Assembly (NCBI GenBank): GCA_052161645.1
Contig: CP197414.1
Source of the DNA: Laterigemmans sp052161645
GTDB lineage: Bacteria; Planctomycetota; Planctomycetia; Pirellulales; Pirellulaceae
Length of the DNA: 64,000 nucleotides
Direction: 5' to 3' (one strand)
The number at the start of each line of letters is the position of its first letter. The stretch's first letter is position 1. Shown here piece after piece: positions 43,534 to 53,500 of the stretch. Position numbers and translations under genes: made by a program. Below the pieces are notes generated by a model. The model ran no database searches, had not been told where the DNA came from, and worked only from the letters and a program-made list of their open reading frames with translations.

Positions 43534-46247
43534 ACCGTCAACACAATATGATGATACGATCCATTTGCTCCGGCGGAGCGCTCACGCGACGGTGGCTGAA
43601 CTGTTGTTTGTTGGTTGCACTGTGTGCATTGCCAGCCGCCGCGGATGACGTTTACTTTGCCGACCAAATTTGGACCGGCGAAGGGGAGCCAATCAGAAAC
43701 GCCGCCATGGTCGTTTCTGGTGGCAAGATCGTCGCCGTCGGACCGCGCGGTGAAGTTGAAATTCCCAGCGGAGCGGTACGACACGAACTGGGGTCGGCAC
43801 AGCTGGTCCCCGGGATCGTCGCTTCGCAGACTACAATCGCCGAAAACGGGCGTGACGAAGAAGAGTCGGTGACACCATACATTCGTGCGGTCGATGGCTT
43901 TGATTTCTTCGGTGAATACGACTCTTTGCTCGCAGCCGGAGTCACCACCGCACAACTTTCACCTGGCAGCCAGCGGATTATGCCGGGCCAAGGTGCGGTC
44001 ATCAAACTGGCCGGCGACGACCCCGTCGCGCGGACCCTCAACGAACAAGAAAGCTTGCGAGTGATTTTAACTCAAGCTGCTTTCAATCCGCCGCGAATTT
44101 ACGAACCACCGGTTGGAGCCGTTTCGGTCGATCGACCTTTCGAAGTGACTCGCCCCCAATTGGCCAGCAACTTGGGTGACGCGATCGCCGGGCTGCGAGC
44201 ACTTTTGCAAGCTCGTCAGGCCCCAGAAGCTAGCGATGATCTGATTCTCAGCGCGATTGACGAGACAGTCACCAGTGGGCGTAAGGTTCGCATGACTGTG
44301 CGCACGGCCGCTGAAATTATCGCCGCTAAAAGCCTGGCCGAAGAGTTCGAACTGCCGTTAATTCTCATCGGCCTCGACGAACTGAGCCCTGTTGCCACTG
44401 CGGTCGCTTGGGCCGATCCGCGTATTCATGGTCTGATTTTGGAAACGGGTGCTGGGCTAGATCGCCTGAGCAACCTGCCGATTCCAGGGCCCAACTCGGA
44501 ACAACAACTTGAGCCTTGGCAGCGACTGGAACTGCTCGCTCAACAGGGAGTCTTGGAAAAGGTTGCCCTCACCGCCGACGATGGTGATTGGGCCGATATC
44601 TGGTTTTCCGCGGGACGTTTATTGGCGGCGGAAATCAGCCACGGCGAGCTGCTCAAGATGCTAACAGCCACGCCGGCCAAGATGATGGATGTCAACGAGC
44701 GAGTTGGTACGTTGAGCGTCGGTAAAGATGCTGATTTTGTAATTCTCTCGGGCCGCCCCTTCGATGTGGCTTCGCGAGTGACTGCGACCTATGTCGATGG
44801 CAAACAAGTTTACGACTACCAGACTGCTGACGAAACGAAAGTCATTCGGGGAGCAACGGTATATACTCCAAGCGGACCGCTGGCGGATGCCTCGATAACC
44901 GTGCGAGGGACGAAGATTCGCGGCGTTGGGAGCAGTGTTTCCTTTCCGGCCGATGCGGAAATCAATGAGTTTCCCGGCGCCGTGATCGTACCCGGTTTTA
45001 TCGATTTACAAACTCAAGTCGGCGTCGGCGGTGGCTTTTCCGATCGCGTTAGCCTGGGTGACAAGTTTGGTCCCTTGCTAGTCTCCGATGATGCCTCGAT
45101 CGCCATGGCTCGGCAAGGTGGAATCACCACCGGTTTACTGAGTTCGACGAGCCTTCCCAGCCCGGTGCTGGCCTTCAAGTTGGCTGACCAACCGCGAGTC
45201 TTGGCCGATCCCGTTGCGATTCGCTATGCGATTTCCGGGAACCTGACCACCGAAGGAGCAAAGCTTCGCTCCACATTCAAAGTGGGCAAAGCCTACGTCG
45301 ACAGCTGGAAAAAGTATGATGCCGAGTTCGCCGAGTATGAAAAGAAGTTAGCCGCTTACGAACAGGCCAAAGCCAAGTATGACGCGGCCGTTGCCGAGCG
45401 CGAAAAGAAAGCTGCTGAAGCTAAGAAAGCAGAAGAAGCTAAGAAAGATGGCGATGCCGACAAAGACGCCGAGAAAGATGGTGAGGCCAAGTCCTCAGGG
45501 GATGCTAAACCTGCGGCGGAAACGAAGGAAGATAAGGACTCGAATCCGGCAAATGAGGCTGACAAGAAATCTGCTGCTGACTCCAAGGACGACAAGAATG
45601 ATGACTCCAAGGAACAGGCGGAAGAAAAGTTAGTCGCTCCCGAGAAGCCAGCCGAACCCAAGAAACCTTCCACCAATGCCGGCCTGGAACCTTATAAGCC
45701 ATTATTCGCTGGTGAGATCGCCGCGATCGTGGAGGTCGACAGTGGCAAATCGCTGGAGCTGGCCGTCGAGGTGTTCGTCGATGAGTATAAGATTCGCACG
45801 GTGCTGGCCGCATCTGGAACGGCTGATCGGGAAGCCGAGTTGTTGGCCGATAAACCGCTCGCCTCAGTCGTACTGACGCCGCCCCTAATGCGGCAGGAGC
45901 AAGGGCAAACCATTAATGTTGCCGAACGATTTATTTCCGCCGGTGCCGCGGTGACGATCGCCAGCGGTGCGGGGACGGGGGCCAAGAATATGCCCACCGC
46001 GGTAGCCTACGCGGTCTATCGTGGGTTAGGTCAAGGCGATGCGTTGGCAGCGCTCACCACGGTTCCAGCCAAGGTGACTAAGTTGACAGCTTTGGGGTCG
46101 ATTGCTCCCGCCAAGGACGCCGATCTAGTTGTGCTCAGCGGCCCTCCTTTCCAAGCCGATAGCCGGGTGCTGGCCGTGATGATTGACGGTCAATGGGTTT
46201 ACCGAGCAGACGATCAGCAAGTTAGTAATCAGGATTCAAACGAATGA
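43530..46247 (+). CDS. Exported double amidohydrolase-like protein, degenerate sites (fourth of seven)
   Basis: 905 residues with two amidohydrolase units (unit 1 ~40-440, unit 2 ~445-905) and a signal peptide (CCLLVALCALPAAADD). HxH positions read QTT (~100-102) and QTQ (494-496). Unit 2 holds a ~120-residue charged, Ala/Lys/Glu-rich, possibly coiled-coil insert. Exit strands TLSVGKDADFVILSGRPF and SIAPAKDADLVVLSGPPF are nearly identical, showing an internal duplication. GTG start overlaps the preceding stop by four bases (GTGA); the stop overlaps the next start (ATGA). Confidence 0.88.
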   Translation: MNRQHNMMIRSICSGGALTRRWLNCCLLVALCALPAAADDVYFADQIWTGEGEPIRNAAMVVSGGKIVAVGPRGEVEIPSGAVRHELGSAQLVPGIVASQTTIAENGRDEEESVTPYIRAVDGFDFFGEYDSLLAAGVTTAQLSPGSQRIMPGQGAVIKLAGDDPVARTLNEQESLRVILTQAAFNPPRIYEPPVGAVSVDRPFEVTRPQLASNLGDAIAGLRALLQARQAPEASDDLILSAIDETVTSGRKVRMTVRTAAEIIAAKSLAEEFELPLILIGLDELSPVATAVAWADPRIHGLILETGAGLDRLSNLPIPGPNSEQQLEPWQRLELLAQQGVLEKVALTADDGDWADIWFSAGRLLAAEISHGELLKMLTATPAKMMDVNERVGTLSVGKDADFVILSGRPFDVASRVTATYVDGKQVYDYQTADETKVIRGATVYTPSGPLADASITVRGTKIRGVGSSVSFPADAEINEFPGAVIVPGFIDLQTQVGVGGGFSDRVSLGDKFGPLLVSDDASIAMARQGGITTGLLSSTSLPSPVLAFKLADQPRVLADPVAIRYAISGNLTTEGAKLRSTFKVGKAYVDSWKKYDAEFAEYEKKLAAYEQAKAKYDAAVAEREKKAAEAKKAEEAKKDGDADKDAEKDGEAKSSGDAKPAAETKEDKDSNPANEADKKSAADSKDDKNDDSKEQAEEKLVAPEKPAEPKKPSTNAGLEPYKPLFAGEIAAIVEVDSGKSLELAVEVFVDEYKIRTVLAASGTADREAELLADKPLASVVLTPPLMRQEQGQTINVAERFISAGAAVTIASGAGTGAKNMPTAVAYAVYRGLGQGDALAALTTVPAKVTKLTALGSIAPAKDADLVVLSGPPFQADSRVLAVMIDGQWVYRADDQQVSNQDSNE

Positions 46248-47560
46248 TCAAACAGATAACTGGCCGCGCCGCGAATCATTGTTGGCGTCGCTCGCTGTTC
46301 GCTGCCGGAGTGCTGAACTTGCTGGCGCTGCTGGCATTATTAACGTTGCCTGCCGGGGCACAAGAGCCAAGTTCGGCCAGCGACGCGGCGGCAGCAAAGC
46401 CCCGTTTGGCAGTACAGGTTGGCAAAATTTTGACATGTGCTGGCGAGCCAATTGTCGGTGGCACCATTCTAATTTCCGACGGCAAGATTGAAGCGATCGG
46501 TCCGACCGCGGAGATTACGGTTCCCGACGGTTACCAAGTGATTGATCACACATCCTCATTCGCCATGCCGGGCTTGATCGAGGCCCACAGCCACGTCGGT
46601 GGCTCAGGTGACTTGAATGAAATGGTTTATCAAACCAATCCCGAACTGCGGAACTGGGATCAGATCATCCCGCACAACGACCAGTTAAAGGTTGCCATCG
46701 CCGGTGGAGTCACCACGATCTGTTACATCCCCGGCAGTGGCACCAACATGGGCGGCTGGGGAACGTTAATGAAAACGGGACCAGGCACCCCCGAAGATGT
46801 GATTATTCGCGCCCCGGGCGTGCTAAAAATTGCTCAATCGGGTAACCCGGAACGGCGGGACGGCGAAGTTGGATCAGGCCGGATGGGGATGAACCATGTG
46901 ATTCGCCAGCAACTGATGGAAGGTCGCTTGTATGTTCAACAATGGGATGCTTGGGAGCGTGGTGATCTGAAGGAAAAGCCGGAAGTCAATTTGCGGCTGG
47001 AGTACTTCAAGCCGCTGTTCCGCCGCGAAATCCCCGTCGTCGTGCACACGCAAGCGTATCAGGTTGTGCAATCGACGCTGCGAATCTTGCATGATGAAAT
47101 GAACCTCCGCGTGGTGATCGATCACGGCACATTCGATAGCTATAAAATCTCCGAAGAGATTATCAAACGTGAGATCCCCGTGATGGCCGGGCCCCGTGGT
47201 TTTCGCTATGAGCCCGAGGATGGCCAGATCAAGGGCGTGGTGGCGGAATTCTACAAACGGGGTGTTGCCGTTTTGGGCGTGAACACCGACGCACCGGTGA
47301 TTCCGCAAGAAGAGCTGTTTTTCCAAGCCGCCATGGCGGTTCGCTACGGATGGAATGAAGCAGATGCCATCCGCGGCGTGACCATCGAAGCGGCCAAAGC
47401 GTTGATGATTGACGATCGCGTCGGCTCTTTGGAAGTTGGCAAGGATGCGGACATCGTGATCACGACGGGCTCGATCATCGACCCCCGGAACTACGTCACT
47501 GAAGTGTTCATCGATGGAACCAGCGTGTACGACATTCGCAAAGACCGTCGCCGTTTTTAA
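46244..47560 (+). CDS. Exported amidohydrolase with intact metal site (fifth of seven)
   Basis: 438 residues, signal peptide (LLALLALLTLPAGAQ). This is the only unit in the array with complete metal ligands: HSH at 115-117 (GLIEAHSHVGG), His268 (VVVHTQAY), His294 (VIDHGTFD) and Asp349 (GVNTDAP). The rest shows the same family plan (GGVTTICYIPGSGTNMGG; SLEVGKDADIVITTGS). Imidazolonepropionase-like group; members include Xaa-Pro dipeptidases and others, so a periplasmic peptide or cyclic-amide hydrolase is plausible but not shown. It has no charged insert. ATG overlaps the preceding stop. Confidence 0.9.
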   Translation: MIKQITGRAANHCWRRSLFAAGVLNLLALLALLTLPAGAQEPSSASDAAAAKPRLAVQVGKILTCAGEPIVGGTILISDGKIEAIGPTAEITVPDGYQVIDHTSSFAMPGLIEAHSHVGGSGDLNEMVYQTNPELRNWDQIIPHNDQLKVAIAGGVTTICYIPGSGTNMGGWGTLMKTGPGTPEDVIIRAPGVLKIAQSGNPERRDGEVGSGRMGMNHVIRQQLMEGRLYVQQWDAWERGDLKEKPEVNLRLEYFKPLFRREIPVVVHTQAYQVVQSTLRILHDEMNLRVVIDHGTFDSYKISEEIIKREIPVMAGPRGFRYEPEDGQIKGVVAEFYKRGVAVLGVNTDAPVIPQEELFFQAAMAVRYGWNEADAIRGVTIEAAKALMIDDRVGSLEVGKDADIVITTGSIIDPRNYVTEVFIDGTSVYDIRKDRRRF

Positions 47561-47621
47561 GTTGCCAGACCGAGCTTTGCCCAACCGAGCCGAGATAGCC
47601 CCGCGAAGGCGGAACCTCCGA

Positions 47622-49004
47622 ATGAACAGCTTAGCACCGAAAGCCCAATTCATGTCCCAACCAAGCAGGTTGTTAGCCGACAGGTTGATCTCCAACAGCA
47701 TGGTGGTCGCTAGCTGTTTGCTGGCCGCCATCCTCCTGATGCCCGAGCAAAGCGCTGCGCAAGCGGTTGTCGCGCTGCGTGGTGCGACCATCGAGACGGG
47801 AACGTCAGCGGGTCAAATAGCGGGGGGCACAATCATCGTGCGTGACGGTCGGATCGAAGCGGTTGGCACCGATCTGGACATTCCCGTGACGGCTCAAGTT
47901 GTCGATCTCCACGGCAAAACAATCATGCCCGGCATCGTCGACCCTTATTTTGTTATCCAAGTCGGCCAAGAAGAATCGCAGCCCGCTTTCCGTGAAGTGA
48001 CTTTCGGCGGTCGCACGTTCCGCATTCCGATTTCACCCGCTGCCGCTCCCACCTCGTTCACACGAATTGTCGATGGCTTTGATCCCCGCAGTCGTGCCTG
48101 GTGGGACGCCACGCGTTCCGGTATCACGACCGCTCACCTGGTCGCGGAAGGCGTTGGGGAATCGGTGATCGGACTGATTCAACCCGACAATCCAGAAGAC
48201 ATCATTACGGATGCGGAAGGACAGTTATTCATCGCGCTGACTAATCAATCGAGCAGTTTGCAAGTTTTGCGTAAAGGATTGGCTGATCCCAACGCGAAGG
48301 GTGGCGGTTCAAGCGGCAGCTCGAGCGCCGAGCGGATGGCTCAGATGCGAGCGAGAATGGGGCGGGGCGGACGCCCAGCTGGCCCACCAACCACGGCTTC
48401 GCCCACTTCCAGCTCAAGCCGTTCGAGCAGCAGTTCGGCCAACAAGTCACCCGAGGACAAACTATGGGACGCGGTGCGAACCGGCAAGCAGCCGATTTTT
48501 GTTAATGTTAACAACGCTTCCTCAATCCTCTATCTGGCCGGCGCCGTGAAAGAGGCCGAGCAGACCAAGGTGGTGCTCGTCGCCAGTGGGGACGATCTCT
48601 ATCGCACGCTCAGCTCGCTGGACGGGAAAAAATACACCGTGGTGATGCCGCCTCGCATCGATCTTATCCCCAACAGCCAAGATCGCATCAACGTGGCGAA
48701 CATGTTGCAAGCCGAGAAGATCAAGGTGGCCTTCTCCCTGTCACTCAATCAAGGCGACTTTCGCAGCTCGCAAGATTCGCCGCTCTTCCCCGTCGCCATG
48801 CTGGTCCGTTCCGGCTTGGACCGCCAGACGGCGATTCGCGGCTTAACCAGCCTGCCAGCCGAATTGCTCGGTCTGGAGAAGGAAGTGGGAAGTATCGAAA
48901 AGGGACGGCGGGCTAACTTTGTGGTCTTCGACGAAGATCCTTTTTCCGCGACCGCCAACATTGTCCAGGTCTTAGTGGATGGGAGACCGATCTATGAAAA
49001 CTAA
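47622..49004 (+). CDS. Amidohydrolase-like protein, degenerate site (sixth of seven)
   Basis: About 460 residues from the ATG at 47622, which is preceded by GGCGGA; the frame opens further upstream into the previous gene. Signal segment MVVASCLLAAILLMPEQSAAQ. HxH reads YFV (~109-111, GIVDPYFVIQ). A Ser/Gly-rich insert (GSSSAERMAQMRAR to SSSSANKSP) sits where paralogues carry acidic inserts. Exit strand SIEKGRRANFVVFDEDPF. The stop overlaps the next gene by 11 bases. No catalysis expected. Confidence 0.87.
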   Translation: MNSLAPKAQFMSQPSRLLADRLISNSMVVASCLLAAILLMPEQSAAQAVVALRGATIETGTSAGQIAGGTIIVRDGRIEAVGTDLDIPVTAQVVDLHGKTIMPGIVDPYFVIQVGQEESQPAFREVTFGGRTFRIPISPAAAPTSFTRIVDGFDPRSRAWWDATRSGITTAHLVAEGVGESVIGLIQPDNPEDIITDAEGQLFIALTNQSSSLQVLRKGLADPNAKGGGSSGSSSAERMAQMRARMGRGGRPAGPPTTASPTSSSSRSSSSSANKSPEDKLWDAVRTGKQPIFVNVNNASSILYLAGAVKEAEQTKVVLVASGDDLYRTLSSLDGKKYTVVMPPRIDLIPNSQDRINVANMLQAEKIKVAFSLSLNQGDFRSSQDSPLFPVAMLVRSGLDRQTAIRGLTSLPAELLGLEKEVGSIEKGRRANFVVFDEDPFSATANIVQVLVDGRPIYEN

Positions 49005-50448
49005 ATTTCAATTGTTGCTGTTGCTCTTTATCGGATGCCACCTGGTCAGCCCGGCCATGGCTGATGACGACAAATCCAAAGCAGCCGAGTCCAAGGACAA
49101 AAAGTCCAAGGTTACGGCGATTGTCGGCGGAGATATCCACACGGTCAGCCGCGAAGTTATTCGTTCCGGCACGATCTTGATTGAAGATGGCAAGATCACC
49201 GCAGTTGGACAACAGGTGAAAGTCCCCGAGGGAGCTACGGTGATCGATGCCAGCGGCATGCGCATCGCCCCGGGAATGGTGGCGATCGAAATGTCGGGCG
49301 TCGGTATCGGTAGCGCAGGAGGCAGCAATAAAGCAGCCGATGTGTTGGATCCCTTCGACCGCAACATCAAACTATCCCTGGCCGTCGGGATCACTACCGG
49401 CTGCAGCCAAGTTGGTGGCGGTGGTGGCGGACGTGGCCGCCGGCGCGACCCCAGCGAGACGTTCCTCGGTCTGGAACCCGAAGTCAATCAATTGTTGGCG
49501 CAGGTTGACCAGGCCGAACTGGACTACGGCGTGGCGGAATCACTCTGCCCCTGCTGCGGACTGCCGATTTTACCTGCCGACCCGATCACCGATCCCAAAC
49601 CACGAGACATCGCAACCAGCGGCAACGTGGTGCTCAAGATGAGTTTCGGGGAACTCGATGGCATGCTGGTTTCGGAAGAAGTGTTCTACGACCTTTCCTC
49701 TGGTTCTTTGACTGGCAGCTTGAATCGTCATACCTGGCGAGGACAAATTGCCAAAGCTCGCAAATATTTGGCAGACCAAGCCGCTCACGAGGAAGCGACG
49801 CGCGCTGGTAAAAAGCAAAGCCCGCCCCGGAAATCGGTTCCCGATAGCTTGCTGAAACTAGTGCAAGGCAAAATCCGTTTGCGAATTGCCGCCGCGTCGG
49901 CCAGCGAGATTCGCGAGATGGTCGCGCTAGCGGAGGAACTCGATTACAAGTTGGCTTTGACCGATGTGGTTGAAGGCTGGTTGGTCGGCGATCTGCTGGC
50001 CGAATATGATGTAATGGTCACCTTCGCGCCCCGCAATCGCCGCCGAGCCCGCTTGGGCGAGGAAGAGACGACGGGCAGTTGGATTGAGCAGTCGCGGGTG
50101 TTGCAAAATTCGGGGGTCTCCTTCGCGTTGACAACTCTCAGCAACTCAATCAGCTTGGGTGGACTCGCAGGACGCGATTTGACCAGTTTACCGCTCGAAG
50201 GAGCCTTCGCCGTTCGTGGCGGGTGCAGCGAAGCCGAAGCTTTGGAGGCACTCACCTTAACGCCAGCGAAAATGCTGGGGCTCGACGATAGAATTGGTTC
50301 GATCGATGTTGGCAAAGATGCCGACTTGCTGATCATGGACGGAGCACCGTTGGACTACCGCACTTACGTCAAGACGGCGATCGTCAACGGCCGAATCGTT
50401 TACGAACGTGAAATTGATCGCGTCCTACCTGTGTTTGAACGCGAGTAG
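48994..50448 (+). CDS. Amidohydrolase-like protein with CPCCG insert (seventh of seven)
   Basis: 484 residues from the ATG at 48994; signal LLLLLFIGCHLVSPAMA (a lipobox-like IGC is present). HxH reads EMS (99-101). Near residues 185-188 lies CPCCGLPILPADPITDP, a four-cysteine-type motif not seen in the paralogues and reminiscent of zinc or thiol sites. It has a short charged insert (EEATRAGKKQSPPRKS) and the usual exit strand SIDVGKDADLLIMDGAPL. Last of the amidohydrolase run; the tricorn-type gene starts 142 bases later. Possible metal binding by the CPCC motif is inference. Confidence 0.87.
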   Translation: MKTKFQLLLLLFIGCHLVSPAMADDDKSKAAESKDKKSKVTAIVGGDIHTVSREVIRSGTILIEDGKITAVGQQVKVPEGATVIDASGMRIAPGMVAIEMSGVGIGSAGGSNKAADVLDPFDRNIKLSLAVGITTGCSQVGGGGGGRGRRRDPSETFLGLEPEVNQLLAQVDQAELDYGVAESLCPCCGLPILPADPITDPKPRDIATSGNVVLKMSFGELDGMLVSEEVFYDLSSGSLTGSLNRHTWRGQIAKARKYLADQAAHEEATRAGKKQSPPRKSVPDSLLKLVQGKIRLRIAAASASEIREMVALAEELDYKLALTDVVEGWLVGDLLAEYDVMVTFAPRNRRRARLGEEETTGSWIEQSRVLQNSGVSFALTTLSNSISLGGLAGRDLTSLPLEGAFAVRGGCSEAEALEALTLTPAKMLGLDDRIGSIDVGKDADLLIMDGAPLDYRTYVKTAIVNGRIVYEREIDRVLPVFERE

Positions 50449-50590
50449 TTTTTTTAGATTGTCGCGACGTCCCTATGACACAATCACTTGCCGATTGTTT
50501 CTTGCCACCACCCTTGCGATGGTGGTCAAGAATCGATCGGCTTGTCGCATTTTTAACAGCCTGTATTCACTTCCAGCCGTGACCTTCCTG

Positions 50591-53500
50591 ATGCCCAGAA
50601 ACAAATCACTCCGCTCATTCGCGTCGCTGCTCACTGCAAAAATCTGTCGCAGCTCGCTGACGACCAGCATGCTGCTAGCGTTGGCTATCTCGCAGACAGG
50701 GTCACCCTGCCAAGCCGACACGACCCCAGCCGCCGGCATGTTGCGATATCCAGACGTCAGCAAGTCTGAAATCGTCTTTAGCTACGCCGGCAACTTGTGG
50801 ACGGTGCCGAGAACTGGCGGGGTGGCAACTCCGCTTGCCAGCGCCAATGGCATGGAGTCGTTTCCCAAATTTAATGCCGCGGGAGACCGTATCGCTTTTG
50901 TCGGAAATTATGACGGCGGAACTGATCTTTATGTGATGCCTTCGGTCGGTGGGGTAGCCCAGCGAATGACCTACCATTCAGCCGGCGAGACACTCTGTGA
51001 TTGGACTCCCGATGAAGCGTTGCTGTTCAGCAGCAATGGCCTGGCTGGACTTGGCCGGATGACTCAGCTGTTCACCGTTTCTGGAGAGCAACCATTACCC
51101 AATCGCTTGGCCGTACCCTATGGGTCGAACGGTGCTATCAGCCCCGACGGCAAGTGGCTGGCATACACCCCTTACAGTCGCGACACGCGAACCTGGAAGC
51201 GATACCGCGGTGGCATGGCATCCGACATTTGGATGCTCAACCTGGAGACTGGTCGCAGCCAACAAGTGACCACTTGGGAAGGGACCGATACGTTGCCCAT
51301 GTGGCATGGGCAGGCAATCTACTATCTCTCCGATGATGGTCCCCAACATCGCTTGAACATCTGGATGTATGACACCAACGGCGGGGCGCGCAAGCAGATC
51401 ACCAAGTACGCCGACTATGATGTCAAATGGCCTTCGATCGGCCCAGGTCCCGACGGAGACGGCGAGATCGTTCTGCAACACGGCGCGGAACTGGTGCTGC
51501 TCGATCTCAAGACCGAGACGACGACCGCAGTGGAAGTGCGGATTCCCGGCGATCGACCGAAACTGCGACCGCAAATTATTGACGCGGCGGAATATGTCAG
51601 CTCCGCCTCGATCTCGCCCAGCGGGAAACGCATCGCCGTCGAAGCGCGAGGTGACATCTGGACTGCCCCCGCTAAAAATGGCACGCCTCGGAATTTAACT
51701 GGCACGCCGGGCATCGCCGAACGTTATCCGGCTTGGAGTCCCGATAAACGCTGGATCGCCTACTTCTCCGATGCCACCGGCGAATATGAACTAACCATCA
51801 AACAAAGCGACGGGCGTGGAGAAACACGGCGGTTGACTGATAACGGCAGCCACTGGCGTTATTCGCCCAATTGGTCCCCCGACTCGAAGCACCTGGCCTT
51901 TACCGACAAGACCGGCGCGTTGCTGCTGCATACGATCGAAGGAGGAAAGACGACGGAGATCAGCGTCAATCCATCGGGTGATCAACCTAATTACAGCTGG
52001 TCTCATGATTCCAACTATATCGCTTACACAAAGAGCAAAGACGACTACTCCATCAGTAGCTCGATTTGGATTTACAACTTGACCGACGGCAGTAACCAAC
52101 AGCTTACGCAAGGTTATTTCAACGAATCCAATCCCACCTTCGATGCCAAGGGTGACTTTCTCTATTTTCAATCCAATCGCAATTTCAATGGTCCCAAATA
52201 CGAAGACTTGGGCACCAGCTTTATCTACACCGATACCAGCGTGATGCTGGCGCTGCCGCTGCGAGCCGACGTGGCGAACCCTTTGTTGCCGAAGATCGAC
52301 GAAGTCACTTGGGATGAAGCTGACGCAGACGAGAAAGACGATGCAGACAAAGACAATGCAGACAAAGACAATGCAGACAAAGATGGGGAAGCTCAAGATG
52401 AAGATCAGGATGCAGCGGAAGAAGGTTCCGCGGACCCGATCTCGGGCACATGGACATTTTCTTTCGCTTCGGACTTGATCCCCAGCGCCATGCGGACTGC
52501 CACTTTTGTGCTGAGCCTGGGTGATAACGGAGAAGTGACCGGCGTGGTCAAAACGCCCGATGGAGAGCTCAACATCCAAGCGGGGCGATACGACGCGGCG
52601 ACAAAGCAGTTCAGCTGCGAGGTGCAATCCCCGGCTGGTGCAGCCACGTTGCAAGGTACGATCGAGGGAAACAAGTTAACCGGCAAATTGCAAATCAAAG
52701 CTTTAGGAATTGACGCACCCTTGGAAGGAACGCGTGAGGGAGTCAGCTCTGAAGAAGAGACCAAAGCCGATGACGAAGCGGGTAAGAGCAAAGATGACAA
52801 GAAAGCAGAGCCGTTTTCGATCGACTTTGAAGATGCCGACGCACGGGTCCTGCCCTTGCCGATCGAGCCGGGACAATTTGGTGGCATGGCGGTCAACTCG
52901 AAAGGACATTTGATTTACTCCCGCCGTGGCAATAACGGGCCGCCATCGATCAAGATATTCGAGATCACCGCGGACGATCCCAAGGAAAAGGATGTCCTCG
53001 GCGGGGCAGGCAGCTTTCAGCTCTCAGCCGACGGCAAACAATTGTTAGTGCGAACGGGAAGTGGTTTCTACATTGTTTCCGCCGCAGCCGGGCAAAGTTT
53101 GAAAGATAAAGTCAGCACCGACGCGATGCGAGTCTCGATCGATCCGCGAGCTGAATGGAAGCAGATTTTCACCGATGCCTGGCGAATGCAACGCGACTTC
53201 TTCTATGATCCGACGATGCACGGCGTCGATTGGGTGGCCGTGCGACAGCAATACGAAAAACTGCTGGACGACGCCACCAGTCGCAGTGACGTGGGCTTTA
53301 TCATCGGCGAGATGATTTCCGAGCTGAACGTCGGTCATGCCTACTATCGCGGTGTCCGTGATGGCGAGCCAGGCCCCGACGCCAACGTCGGTTTACTAGG
53401 TTGCCGCTTCGAAGCGGCCGAGGGTGCATACCGAATCGCCGAACTGTACCAGGGCGGCCCTTGGGATACGGACGCGCGCAACCCGTTGGTTACCAGTGGT

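Noticed and set aside
50408..50590. Longer tricorn start overlapping the seventh amidohydrolase gene
   Set aside because: The extra 61 residues lack a signal or domain, and the ATG at 50591 yields a plausible signal peptide.
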